This document shows positions 1 through 7,768 of a stretch of 64,000 bases of DNA, piece by piece (within the stretch, counting starts at the first letter, position 1; each line of letters starts with the position of its first letter). The stretch comes from Halomonas sp. HAL1. Its GTDB lineage: Bacteria > Pseudomonadota > Gammaproteobacteria > Pseudomonadales > Halomonadaceae. Location of the stretch: assembly GCF_030544485.1 (NCBI RefSeq), contig NZ_CP130610.1, positions 372,001-436,000 of the forward strand, given 5' to 3'. Below the pieces are notes generated by a model. That model was given only the letters and a program-made list of their open reading frames with translations. It was not told the origin of the DNA and did no database searches. The translations under genes were made by a program, and so were the position numbers.

Positions 1-647
1 GTAAAGAGAAATTGTGTTGTCGTATTCATCATATCCTGCTGGTACAGCATACCCTTCCATTGGCGTCGGTTTATGTGTTGAAAACGTTGGTGCACAATAC
101 TGACCGCTAACTAGGAGTTCCACTTTTGGTTGTGTTTTGTTATCTATTTCAGGTGATACGGTAAACGGATGCTTAATAGATCGTGCATTTTTTTTGTTAA
201 TGAATTTTTCAGAGTGTTCTGTAATAAATGCTTTGTCGTCTGATGATTTTTGATCGGTATAGGTGACGCTTAAAATATCTTTTTGCGTGATAACGGAGTA
301 CGTTATTTTGTAAGCTAAGAGGGCAAGCTTATGTGTGAGCGCTTCTTGATGGGGTTGGTTTTCTAAAAACAGCATGCCAATATATTTGTTTTTATGCTCG
401 CCTTCTGTTTCTATGAAAAATTTATTTTCAATGCGGTCTTCGATGTCAGGTGATAGATCTTCGATGTATTTGGTTAAAATACTTTGTAAGTGGTAAGTGA
501 AATCTTTTATTTCAGTATTTGCTAGATTTTCTGGGGTGCATTCGATGCCGTTGATATATTGAAGTTTTATAGCGTCTTCTAAAGAAACTACTTTATGATG
601 AGGTTTTCAGGATACTGAAAATGCGTTTTCTTTTGTTCTTTGGGCAT
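1..647 (-). pseudogene. Unidentified AT-rich ORF, frameshifted, cut by left edge
   Basis: An open frame runs on the minus strand from about 606 to the left edge with no stop. It encodes about 200 residues of polar, lysine-rich protein (it includes KLQYINGIECTPENL and HKLALLAYKITYS). A good start lies in another frame: ATG at 647-645, preceded by a GAGGAAC ribosome binding site. That frame reads MPKEQKKTHFQYPEN and then meets a stop. One extra A in the AAAA run near 604-607 would fuse the two, so I read this as one gene with a single-base deletion, or a sequencing error. The base composition is much more AT-rich than the catabolic genes to the right, which suggests foreign origin. I do not recognise the family. 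Confidence 0.5.
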
Positions 648-859
648 GTTGTTCCTCAATACTTTAGGATCGAAAGGTTTAGGCTCTATGCTAAGGAAAA
701 TTGATATTGTGCAGTGAGATGTACTACCGCCTCCTTCTTAATTTTTACTATATATACGCAAAAATAATTTATCAGCTACTACATGTGCTCAAAAGGTTAA
801 ATAAACACAGTTTTTAATGCTATTTCCTAATTTAGCAACTATAGCTTCCGTACGCGTGA

Positions 860-1240
860 TTAGCGTACATGCGGCAGTTCTTCCCATCGAGTGGTGTAGC
901 TCGGAGTCCGGTGTTCAGAACGTAATGCCCAGGCATCGCCTGCCCGTGGCAACCCTAGCTGTATTGTCCCTTGTCCTAACTCTCGATTGAACTGGTCGAC
1001 AGTGGCCATCAGCCGATGCTGAGTTTTGCTTCGGCTTCTATTTGCGATGTTTCCGTTAGTGTAAGTTAACAGTTGGCTTTGGGAGAAAGGTCGAGGAGCA
1101 TGACGTCGGCTTTATGGTAGGCGTAACCCTTACAGCCACAGCTGTCGAAGTCCTTGTGTGGCATGAAACAACTCGCGGCTTTCCCTCGTCGGGCGTTCTG
1201 ATGTCGCCACTGCTGCTGGGTAAGACCAAGGCTAACGATA
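860..1240 (-). pseudogene. umuC: umuC 3'-end remnant (DNA polymerase V subunit)
   Basis: Read on the minus strand, two pieces match the C-terminal end of UmuC-type Y-family polymerases. GYAYHKADVMLLDLSP (about 1130-1080) matches the little-finger region. RLMATVDQFNRELGQG, then ALRSEHRTPSYTTRWEELP to a TAA at 862-860, matches the very C-terminus. Stops and a frame change lie between the pieces, and the whole palm/finger part is missing, so this is a dead fragment. UmuC is often carried on mobile elements, which fits this scrap zone. Confidence 0.75.
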
Positions 1241-1330
1241 GACGTGATTCATGGATAAACGGAACCTAATGGAGCATTGGCACCCCGTAGTTTTCGACAT
1301 CAAGCTTGAGCTATTTAATTGATGAGTCTA

Positions 1331-1350
1331 TTATATCGGTATTGATATAA
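1331..1350. promoter_or_regulatory. Candidate toxin-antitoxin operator (inverted repeat)
   Basis: TTATATC-GGTATT-GATATAA is a perfect 7-bp inverted repeat with a 6-base spacer. It ends 25 bases before the GTG start of the toxin gene. Antitoxins of the HigA type usually repress their own operon through such palindromes. The role is inferred from position and symmetry only. Confidence 0.5.
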
Positions 1351-1375
1351 ATATTATGAAAATTGAGGAGTCAGC

Positions 1376-1699
1376 GTGGCGCGCAAGAAACCTGTTGCAT
1401 TCGTCGGAGACTCTAAGGATAGGCTGCGCGACTTCCCTCTGGATGCCAAGAGAGAAGCGGGGTTTCAGATAGACAAAATTCAGTCTGGAGGTCAGTCAGA
1501 CGATTTTCGTCCGATGCCAAGCGTTGGCTCTGGTGTGATGGAAATCCGTGTTCTAGAAAATAACGGTGCCTTTCGGGTTTTTTACGTGGCCAATCGAGGT
1601 GATGTGGTATTTATTCTCCACTGCTTCCAGAAGAAAACCCAAAAGACGTCCCAAAAAGACATCAATTTGGGCAAACAGCGATACAAAGAGCTGCCCTGA
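1376..1699 (+). CDS. HigB/RelE-type toxin, phage Gp49-like
   Basis: This 107-residue basic protein resembles the phage Gp49-like / HigB toxin family of the RelE fold, which cleaves mRNA on the ribosome. The visible family signature is a lysine-rich N-terminus, the central FRPMPSVGSGVMEIRV strand, then GAFRVFYVANRGDVVFILHCFQKKTQKT, the usual place of the basic catalytic strand in this family. The start is a GTG at 1376 with GAGGAG six bases upstream. An XRE antitoxin follows 26 bases later. Toxin-first order is typical of higBA. It has not visibly decayed, so it may still be active in this otherwise degraded region. Confidence 0.8.
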   Translation: MARKKPVAFVGDSKDRLRDFPLDAKREAGFQIDKIQSGGQSDDFRPMPSVGSGVMEIRVLENNGAFRVFYVANRGDVVFILHCFQKKTQKTSQKDINLGKQRYKELP

Positions 1700-1725
1700 G
1701 TCCAGCTACTAAGTGAGGTGAGATA

Positions 1726-2019
1726 ATGGCCATTGAGTATTACAACAGTGTGTGGGATGCCATTGAGGATACGCCTGAGGAAGCGTTGAATATGAGGCTC
1801 CGTTCCGAGCTCATGGCAAAAATTGCTGGCCGTGTGAGGGAGTGGAACATTACTCAGAAAGAAGCAGCCGACCGATTAGGAATTACTCAGCCGCGCCTCA
1901 ATGATCTGCTGAACGGTCGCATTAACAAGTTCAGCCTTGATGCCTTGGTCAACCTGACAGGGCCGGCTCACTTCCATCTCGAACTAGAGATTGAAGACGA
2001 GAAAGAGGTTGCTGCCTGA
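1726..2019 (+). CDS. HigA-type XRE antitoxin
   Basis: This 97-residue protein carries one helix-turn-helix of the XRE type around residues 30-75 (WNITQKEAADRLGITQPRLNDLLNGRINKFSLDAL, read here as two helices joined by a turn). The family (HTH_37 type) consists of short antitoxins paired with Gp49-like toxins. It should neutralise the upstream toxin and repress the operon, perhaps at the palindrome 1331-1350. The ribosome binding site is GAGGTGAG just before the ATG. The acidic C-terminus (EIEDEKEVAA) is normal for an antitoxin tail. Confidence 0.85.
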   Translation: MAIEYYNSVWDAIEDTPEEALNMRLRSELMAKIAGRVREWNITQKEAADRLGITQPRLNDLLNGRINKFSLDALVNLTGPAHFHLELEIEDEKEVAA

Positions 2020-2284
2020 GAGTGACCAGCTCAGCGCGCCGTGTTTGTGTATTAGCCATCAGTGGATCGCAATGCACCACGTGGCGTATTTTTATTGCGA
2101 GCTACTCAAGCAGAAGGTCATTGAGCCAAGGTTTACGGTCGCCTGTGGGCAATCATTCAGGCGATCGGGTTTGTTGGTCTATCACCCGCTGACTGAAGCG
2201 CCATCTGCAGTGGCTTGGAGCTGAAATCAATCTGGATCAGCTCGATAGCTTGGTGGAGGATATAGATATGTTGGCAGAGAACTT
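2020..2284. other. Degraded coding remnant before IS
   Basis: No intact gene is visible. About 2210-2284 on the plus strand still reads like coding sequence (WLGAEINLDQLDSLVEDID), and the IS5-family element interrupts it at 2285. An in-frame stop lies upstream of this piece. I cannot name the original gene. Confidence 0.4.
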
Positions 2285-3136
2285 AGGTTTTGTACGAAAA
2301 GTTGGCTCGCAAGCAACGGTTGATGCACGCTACGCATACCATCGCCTTAAAGCTACTTGCCAGCTTTTCATAACGTGTGGCAATGCGGCGTAATTCTTTA
2401 AGCCAGCCAAAGCAGCGTTCTATCGCATTTCGTTGCCGATATTTGGGTTTATCGAACCGCCTGGGTAGCCCCGGCCGGGTTCTTCGGTGCATGTTGCGCT
2501 GAGCAATCACGGTTTTCATGCCGTACCTGTCGCAATAATGACGCAACTCATCGCTGTCGTATCCTTTATCAGCCACCATATAGCGACTACGTTTGCGAGG
2601 ACGCCCGACGCTACTTGGTAAATGAATTCTCTCTAATGTCGAAACGAAGTGCCGAGAATCTGCCTCTTGACCAGAAGACAGCGTGAACGCCAGTGGCCAG
2701 CCATGGCGATCACAAACCAAATGAATTTTGGTTGTTAGACCGCCGCGGCTACGGCCGAGCGCGTGGTCTAACGGTTCTTTCGAGCCCCCTTTTTACCGCC
2801 TCCGGCGGCAGCGCGCGTGGCTCGCACGGAAGTAGCATCGATCATCCACGTATCCAGGTCCATAAGCCCATCTTCACGTAACTTGAGCTGCAAGCGAGAA
2901 AGAACCACTTCAAAGGTGCCGTCATCACGCCACTTGCGGAACCGGTCATACACCGTCGACCAAGGACCATATCGCTCGGGTAAATCACGCCATTTGGCGC
3001 CAGAGCACAACACCCAGAAGATACCATTGAGCATTTTTCGGTCATCCCGCCTGGGTCTGCCCATGGTTTGAGGAGGCGACACGTTATCTTCAATCTGTGC
3101 CCAGCCGTCGTCAGATATCTCGTAACGTCCGACCAT
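2283..3136 (-). CDS. IS5-family transposase, OrfA/OrfB with -1 frameshift
   Basis: OrfA (3136-2768, 122 residues) holds the N-terminal helix-turn-helix and the first catalytic aspartate (MIDATSVRA). OrfB (to 2283) holds the second aspartate (VADKGYDSDEL) and the glutamate (NAIERCFGWLKELRRIA). The frames join near 2786-2792, where the minus strand reads A AAG GGG in the OrfA frame, a canonical X XXY YYZ slippery heptamer. After the slip the protein continues SKEPLDHALGRSRGGLTTKI. The OrfB stop TAA at 2285-2283 overlaps the IS tip and the flanking target bases, so termination depends on the insertion site. The full DDE triad suggests activity. Confidence 0.85.
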
Positions 3137-3199
3137 TGCTTTCCCCTATGCTGCTTTTGCATAGGTAAATAAGCAGATAAGGCTTTTCGTACAAAACCT
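2285..3199 (-). mobile_element. IS5-family insertion sequence (IS427-like group)
   Basis: The element is bounded by perfect 17-bp terminal inverted repeats, AGGTTTTGTACGAAAAG at 2285-2301 and its complement at 3183-3199. The flanks allow a 2-base TA target duplication (2284-2285 and 3199-3200). It is about 915 bp, normal for this group, and carries one DDE transposase split over two frames. All parts look intact, so the element may still be mobile. It sits inside a coding remnant on the left and next to an IS110-type fragment on the right. Confidence 0.85.
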
Positions 3200-3370
3200 A
3201 GTCGGCGTAGGTCTCCAGTAAAGGTATCAAAGCGTCGAACTGGTTGGGGGACCCGGTCTGGGGAAACGCCACAACATGGAAACGGGAACCGATATCTATC
3301 GCTGCAGCATCAGGATGGACGATTGTAATTTGTCCCGTCGACGAGAGAAACGGGAGGATTGACGTGCCAT
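3199..3370 (-). pseudogene. IS110-family transposase N-terminal fragment
   Basis: The minus strand from an ATG at 3370 reads MARQSSRFSRRRDK. After a frame change it continues TIVHPDAAAIDIGSRFHVVA, then FPQTGSPNQFDALIPLLETY, and meets a stop at the IS5 boundary. The D-x-G-S pattern after HPDAAAID is typical of the start of the IS110/IS1111 DEDD transposase. Only about 55 residues survive, with a frameshift near 3325-3330, so this is dead DNA. Confidence 0.6.
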
Positions 3371-3619
3371 GATGTATCTCCTCAGCAACCGTTCAGAACG
3401 GAAGGACCAGAGGAGGTGGCGTTGACGACATCTACCTTCCTAACCGGGATCACCTCAGACGGTGTCACCACTTTCAAGTCCAGAACGCCACCCAAGCCAC
3501 GTTTTTTAACGGGGTCGACCTCCAAAAAGCCAACGGCTGCACCCCTCGTGCCCAGGCTGAGTATAGGCCGCCGTCGGTGTTCTGTACCTACAAGCGGGTG
3601 CCAACCCATAACGGTTTTT
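3371..3619. other. No gene recognised; contains a dispersed repeat
   Basis: Short open frames exist on both strands, but none has a ribosome binding site or a recognisable product. The 32-base block 3581-3612 recurs exactly at 50716-50747. Confidence 0.4.
3581..3612 (+). repeat. 32-bp dispersed repeat, copy 1
   Basis: This block is identical to 50716-50747 in the same orientation; its core is ACAAGCGGGTGCCAACCCAT. Both copies lie among IS3-family debris, so it is probably part of, or next to, an insertion sequence end. Its origin is not known from this window. Confidence 0.7.
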
Positions 3620-3835
3620 TAGGATGTCTTTTTCCCTCTCAATGTCACGGATGCGCTTTTCAAACTCGCGAATCTTGAACTGACCGGGTGTCATGGGCGT
3701 TGCTTTAGGGCTTAGGCCATCACGCTCTTGGCGGAACTGACGAACCCATTTATCCATGCTCGAATGCCCCACATTCATGGCTTCAGCTGCTTCACGAGCA
3801 GTGTAGTGTTGACCGGCAACCGTGAGGTCAGGCCC
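3613..3835 (-). pseudogene. IS3-family transposase OrfA fragment
   Basis: The minus strand reads VAGQHYTAREAAEAMNVGHS, then SMDKWVRQFRQERDGLSP, KATPMTPGQFKIREFEKRIR and IEREKDILK. This is the classic IS3 OrfA layout: a helix-turn-helix followed by a leucine-zipper-like helix. It breaks off after EKDILKN, where the frameshift into OrfB would lie, and runs into the 32-bp repeat. No OrfB or complete N-terminus is present. Confidence 0.75.
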
Positions 3836-4617
3836 TGAAGCACGTCAAAAGTTAGCCAATGAATACTAAACCGCTTGATGGTCATCTTATGTGACGTCGC
3901 AACCTCGCTTGGACAGCTCGGTTCCGTGCAATCACTTCCAATCCCTCCGCGGGAGAGGGAAGATCAGCCGAGCCCCCTGAAACCCTTAAAGCCAAGTCAC
4001 GGGTATTTAACGCCGTGGCGAACCCGACCTTCTCGCTCCGTGCATTTATGATGAATCCAATGAATCGAGTTATGCCTCCAGCGTCTCGAGGTTAGTTATG
4101 AACTGCGATTTTTGAGTAATCCAGGGTTTCGAATGGGCCTCATTGCCCGGCTCTGCGTCTTATCATCCTTGAAGTTAAAAAAGCATTTAATCACTTTTGT
4201 GCTTTTTATGTGGGCTCATAGCTATGATTGCTGGCGCTTTAGACAAAAGTATAATATTACATTGTGATATTTAGCTCTATGAAAAATAATATTGTATTCC
4301 TAGCGAGAATCATTTTTTTTGATCCGTTATAAATGGCCTGTATTCGATTTATATATTTGTTATTAAATGATTAATTTGTATATCCTATATGCTTTCCTTG
4401 CCTGGGTTCAGCTCGTCAGGATGTTAGTGAATACCATGAGATTAGCAGGAATGACGTCAAGAGATACCAGTTGGTTTGTTATCCATCTATCATATATTGA
4501 TAAATGAGATTCTTTGAGATAAGTTGGGAACATGAGCTTCACCAGGGACATTGATTTTGCTCGGGTGCGCTAGAAGTGGCTTAGATGGCCGCAACAACAG
4601 ATTAAGGGCGAGAGAAG
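3836..4617. other. Long non-coding stretch upstream of sugar-acid operon
   Basis: I see no intact gene. The left part (about 3850-4090) is GC-richer and may be old coding debris (one plus-strand frame reads LKAKSRVFNAVANP before a stop). From about 4170 it becomes AT-rich, as expected of a promoter region. It contains TATCA-TATAT-TGATA at 4488-4502, a possible regulator site, and an ATTGTGAT element at 4261-4268 that resembles elements at 15855-15864 and 16049-16058. Confidence 0.4.
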
Positions 4618-6159
4618 ATGGCGGATAAAGAGTGCAGGGCCAAGGAGCCCGTCATTCGTTTGGACTCCCACGACAATGTGGTGGTCGCTAGGGTGGCCAT
4701 CGAAGCGGGCACCGAGATAGTTAGCGAAGGTATTACCTCACTGCAAGACGTGCCGGTGGGTCACAAAGTGGCAGCACGGTTGATCCGTGAAGGCGAGCCG
4801 GTGCTCAAATACAACACCGTGATTGGCTATGCCAGCGAGGATATACCGCCAGGTAGTTGGATGCACAGCCACAACATCGCCTTTGGCGAGACCGCGCGCG
4901 ATTATCGCTATAGCGAAGACTACGTGCCTACCGAGTTGCTGCCACCCGAGCAGCGCGCCACTTTCCAAGGCTTCGTTCGAGAAGATGGCCGGGTCGCAAC
5001 GCGCAACTACTTGGGTGTATTCATCGTTGGTAACTGTGGTGCCACTGTGGCGCGCAAAATTGCCAACCATTTCACCGATGAGCGTCTTACGGGGTTCCCT
5101 AATGTCGATGGTGTGGTGCCCTTTGTGCATGAGATGGGCTGTGGCATGGAAATGACAGGCGAGCCCATGGATCTACTGCGCCGTACCTTGGCCGGCTATA
5201 TTCGGCACCCTAATACGGGAGGCGCCCTGTTGATCGCGTTAGGTTGCGAGCGCAACAACATCTGGGGATTCCTTGAGCAGGAGGGTTTGAACGAAAACGA
5301 AATGCTTAGGACCTTAGTGATTCAAGAGGTCGGCGGAGTCGGCAATGCTATCAAGCAGGGAGTCAGTCTGATCGAAAGCATGCTTCCAAAGGCAAATGAG
5401 GCGCGCCGAGAGCCTGTCCCTGCCGAACACCTGGTGATTGGCATGCAGTGTGGCGGCTCTGATGGCTTTTCGGGACTCTCCGCCAACCCAGCGTTGGGGG
5501 CAGCGGTGGATATCCTAGTGCGCCACGGCGGTACTGCGATTCTTTCCGAAACGTCCGAGATTTTCGGTGTTGAGCATACTTTGACCTCGCGTTCCGTCAC
5601 GCCCGAGGTAGGTAGGAAGCTCGTCGAGCGCATCGAATGGTGGCTCGAGTACAACAAGGGGCGCGATACCCAAATTAACGGACGCGTCAGCCCCGGCAAT
5701 AATGCTGGGGGGCTCGCAAATGTACTGGAGAAATCATTGGGTGGGGCCAAGAAAGGTGGTAATGCGCCATTGATGGAGGTGTACAAATACGCCGAGCCGG
5801 TCACGCAGCATGGCTTAGTCTTTATGGACACTCCGGGTTACGACCCAGTCTCGGCGACGGGGCAGATCGCCGGTGGAGCCAATTTGATCGCCTTTACCAC
5901 TGGACGCGGTTCCTGCTTCGGCTCTTTCCCCGCCCCGACCTTCAAGCTGGCCAGTAACACGCCTATGTATCAGCGTATGGAAGGCGACATGGATATTAAT
6001 TGCGGCGTTGTCATCGACGGTGATGCCACCATCCAGGAGATGGGGCAGCGCATTTTTGAGCGTCTACTGGCGCATGCTTCCGGTGAAAGAACCAAGAGTG
6101 AAGATAACGGCGTGGGCGAAGATGAGTTCGTACCCTGGCCAATTGGTGTGCTGGCTTGA
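4618..6159 (+). CDS. UxaA/GarD-family sugar-acid dehydratase
   Basis: This 513-residue protein belongs to the altronate/galactarate dehydratase (UxaA/GarD) family, which removes water from aldonic or aldaric acids using a metal centre. A SAF domain spans about residues 12-90 and ends in WMHSHN (81-86). The large UxaA domain begins near GRVATRNYLGV (124-134) and carries conserved cysteine-containing segments (VGNCGAT, LGCERNN, GMQCGGSDGFSG, GRGSCFGS). The length is normal. It is the first gene of a plus-strand run with a tripartite carboxylate transporter and a talarate/galactarate dehydratase, so the substrate is probably an aldarate or altronate-like acid. The exact substrate cannot be read from sequence. 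Confidence 0.85.
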   Translation: MADKECRAKEPVIRLDSHDNVVVARVAIEAGTEIVSEGITSLQDVPVGHKVAARLIREGEPVLKYNTVIGYASEDIPPGSWMHSHNIAFGETARDYRYSEDYVPTELLPPEQRATFQGFVREDGRVATRNYLGVFIVGNCGATVARKIANHFTDERLTGFPNVDGVVPFVHEMGCGMEMTGEPMDLLRRTLAGYIRHPNTGGALLIALGCERNNIWGFLEQEGLNENEMLRTLVIQEVGGVGNAIKQGVSLIESMLPKANEARREPVPAEHLVIGMQCGGSDGFSGLSANPALGAAVDILVRHGGTAILSETSEIFGVEHTLTSRSVTPEVGRKLVERIEWWLEYNKGRDTQINGRVSPGNNAGGLANVLEKSLGGAKKGGNAPLMEVYKYAEPVTQHGLVFMDTPGYDPVSATGQIAGGANLIAFTTGRGSCFGSFPAPTFKLASNTPMYQRMEGDMDINCGVVIDGDATIQEMGQRIFERLLAHASGERTKSEDNGVGEDEFVPWPIGVLA

Positions 6160-6230
6160 TAAAGCCTTTGACGAAAGGCAGTGCCTTGGGCCTGCCGAAC
6201 GTAATCTGAAACTGCCATATGAGAGTACTC

Positions 6231-7187
6231 ATGATAAATACAATGAAGAAGTGTGCCGCCATCGCGTTTGTGACTGCCGGACTGGGGGGCTTTTCGAGCA
6301 CCGCCTTGGCTGCCGAGCTCGATTACCCTGTCGACAATTTGCGCCTGTTCGTGCCGGCATCGCCGGGTGGTGGAACCGATGCCTTGGCGCGCGAATATGC
6401 CCGTGAATTCGAAGCTCTCACAGGGACATCGGTTGCAGTGGTCAACCAGAGCGGCGGCGGCGGGGTTTCTGCCCTCCAGTCTGTAATTAATGCCAAGCCC
6501 GACGGAGGCACGCTGCTCTTCTACCACAGTGCCCTGCACGTGGCGAGCAATTCGGGCCGGTCACCTTATTCTTACGAAGACATGAAGCCCATAGCAACGC
6601 TAGGCGACCTTAATGAGGTCTATGTAGTACCGGGCGATGCACCTTATTCGACGCTTAACGAGATGCTGGAATACATAGAGAAGAACGATGAACGCCTAAC
6701 CATGGGTGTGCAGATGGGGGCTGGTACGCAGCTCAAGGGGCAGGCTCTTGCCGAAGCCGCTGATGGCCAAATTCGCCTGGTTGATGCTGGCAGCGAAGGC
6801 CAGCGCGTGCCTATGCTGCTCGGCGGCCAGCTAGACATCAGTGTGTTTAGCATCGCCAACGGCCTGCAGTATGAAGAGAGTGGTGACATTCAGGTTCTGG
6901 CCGTGGTCAGCGACAAGGAAGACCCAGCTGCGCCACACTGGCCGACGACTGTCTCTCAGGGCCTCGATATTTCTCTGCCGCTTGTATTCACCATATATAG
7001 CCAGAAAGAGTTGAGTGACGAAATTGTGCAGTCCTTAGGTGAAATCAGCGCCATCATTATGGAGCGTGAATCCTTTCAGACAGGCATGGAACGAGTCGGC
7101 GTGGTGCCCGCCTTCCGCCCTTCAGATGAAGCCGAGGAGTTCGTCAGCCAGGAAGAGCATATGGTCAGCAAGTTGCTGGAAGAGTAA
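6231..7187 (+). CDS. TctC-family periplasmic solute-binding protein
   Basis: This is an extracytoplasmic binding receptor of the tripartite tricarboxylate transporter (TTT, Bug) family. The N-terminus MKKCAAIAFVTAGLGG ending in ALAAEL is a clear signal peptide, so the protein acts in the periplasm. PASPGGGTDALARE and the later VNQSGGGG match the two carboxylate-gripping loops of Bug proteins. Three in-frame ATGs compete (6219, 6231, 6243); I chose 6231 because GAGAG lies just upstream. The tctB and tctA partners follow directly. The ligand is probably the sugar acid used by the flanking dehydratases. Confidence 0.85.
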   Translation: MINTMKKCAAIAFVTAGLGGFSSTALAAELDYPVDNLRLFVPASPGGGTDALAREYAREFEALTGTSVAVVNQSGGGGVSALQSVINAKPDGGTLLFYHSALHVASNSGRSPYSYEDMKPIATLGDLNEVYVVPGDAPYSTLNEMLEYIEKNDERLTMGVQMGAGTQLKGQALAEAADGQIRLVDAGSEGQRVPMLLGGQLDISVFSIANGLQYEESGDIQVLAVVSDKEDPAAPHWPTTVSQGLDISLPLVFTIYSQKELSDEIVQSLGEISAIIMERESFQTGMERVGVVPAFRPSDEAEEFVSQEEHMVSKLLEE

Positions 7188-7267
7188 GCGTTACCTGGAC
7201 GGCATTGTGAACACTATGCCGTTTTATCCTTCCTGAGCACAATCTACATAACCGTATCGGTGTAATT

Positions 7268-7753
7268 ATGGCGATATATGAACGTGGTACTGGCATTGCC
7301 TTTATGCTGCTTGCAGTAGCGGTATTTGTGGTCGCCAGGCAGTATCCCTCCGGCATGATGGGGGATCCCGGTCCGCAATTGATGCCCATCACGATTGCAG
7401 TGCTGATGTTTCCACTGGGACTCGTGTTGGCGCTCAAGAAACCTGAACGGCAAGCTTCGAGCCAGGACGAGGAAGTCGGTGACGTTGGTGGTGGTGAAAA
7501 GCTTGACCTAGGACGCCTGGTACTGGTCGGTGTGCTGCTGCTCAGTATGGTGGGGTTCGTGTTAATGGTCGAGTACCTCGGTACGATTGTTGCCATCATG
7601 ATTTATATCTGGATCGCTACACTGCTGCTAGGTGAGCGTTCTCTCAAAGCCGCTGCCCAATATCTAGTTTTTGCGCTAGCTACTGGCGCGGTTTTGTACG
7701 CGGTTCTCTATCAATTCTTCAGAATGTCACTGCCCTCGGGCATGTTTTTCTAA
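7268..7753 (+). CDS. TctB-family small membrane subunit
   Basis: This 161-residue membrane protein is the small, poorly conserved subunit of a TTT transporter. It shows the expected four hydrophobic segments: about residues 8-25, 38-58, a pair around 78-118, and 124-150. A charged loop (KKPERQASSQDEEVGD) follows the second segment. It lies between the tctC-like and tctA-like genes, about 80 bases after the former and 15 before the latter. The assignment rests on hydropathy and position more than on motifs. Confidence 0.8.
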   Translation: MAIYERGTGIAFMLLAVAVFVVARQYPSGMMGDPGPQLMPITIAVLMFPLGLVLALKKPERQASSQDEEVGDVGGGEKLDLGRLVLVGVLLLSMVGFVLMVEYLGTIVAIMIYIWIATLLLGERSLKAAAQYLVFALATGAVLYAVLYQFFRMSLPSGMFF

Positions 7754-7768
7754 AGCGAGGGAGTGACT

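Noticed and set aside
1991..2224. Plus-strand open frame overlapping the antitoxin 3' end
   Set aside because: No ribosome binding site and no recognisable product; the following decayed frame is a better explanation of the region.
5322..5831. Minus-strand open frame of 169 codons
   Set aside because: It overlaps the UxaA-family gene on the other strand and is low-complexity in character.
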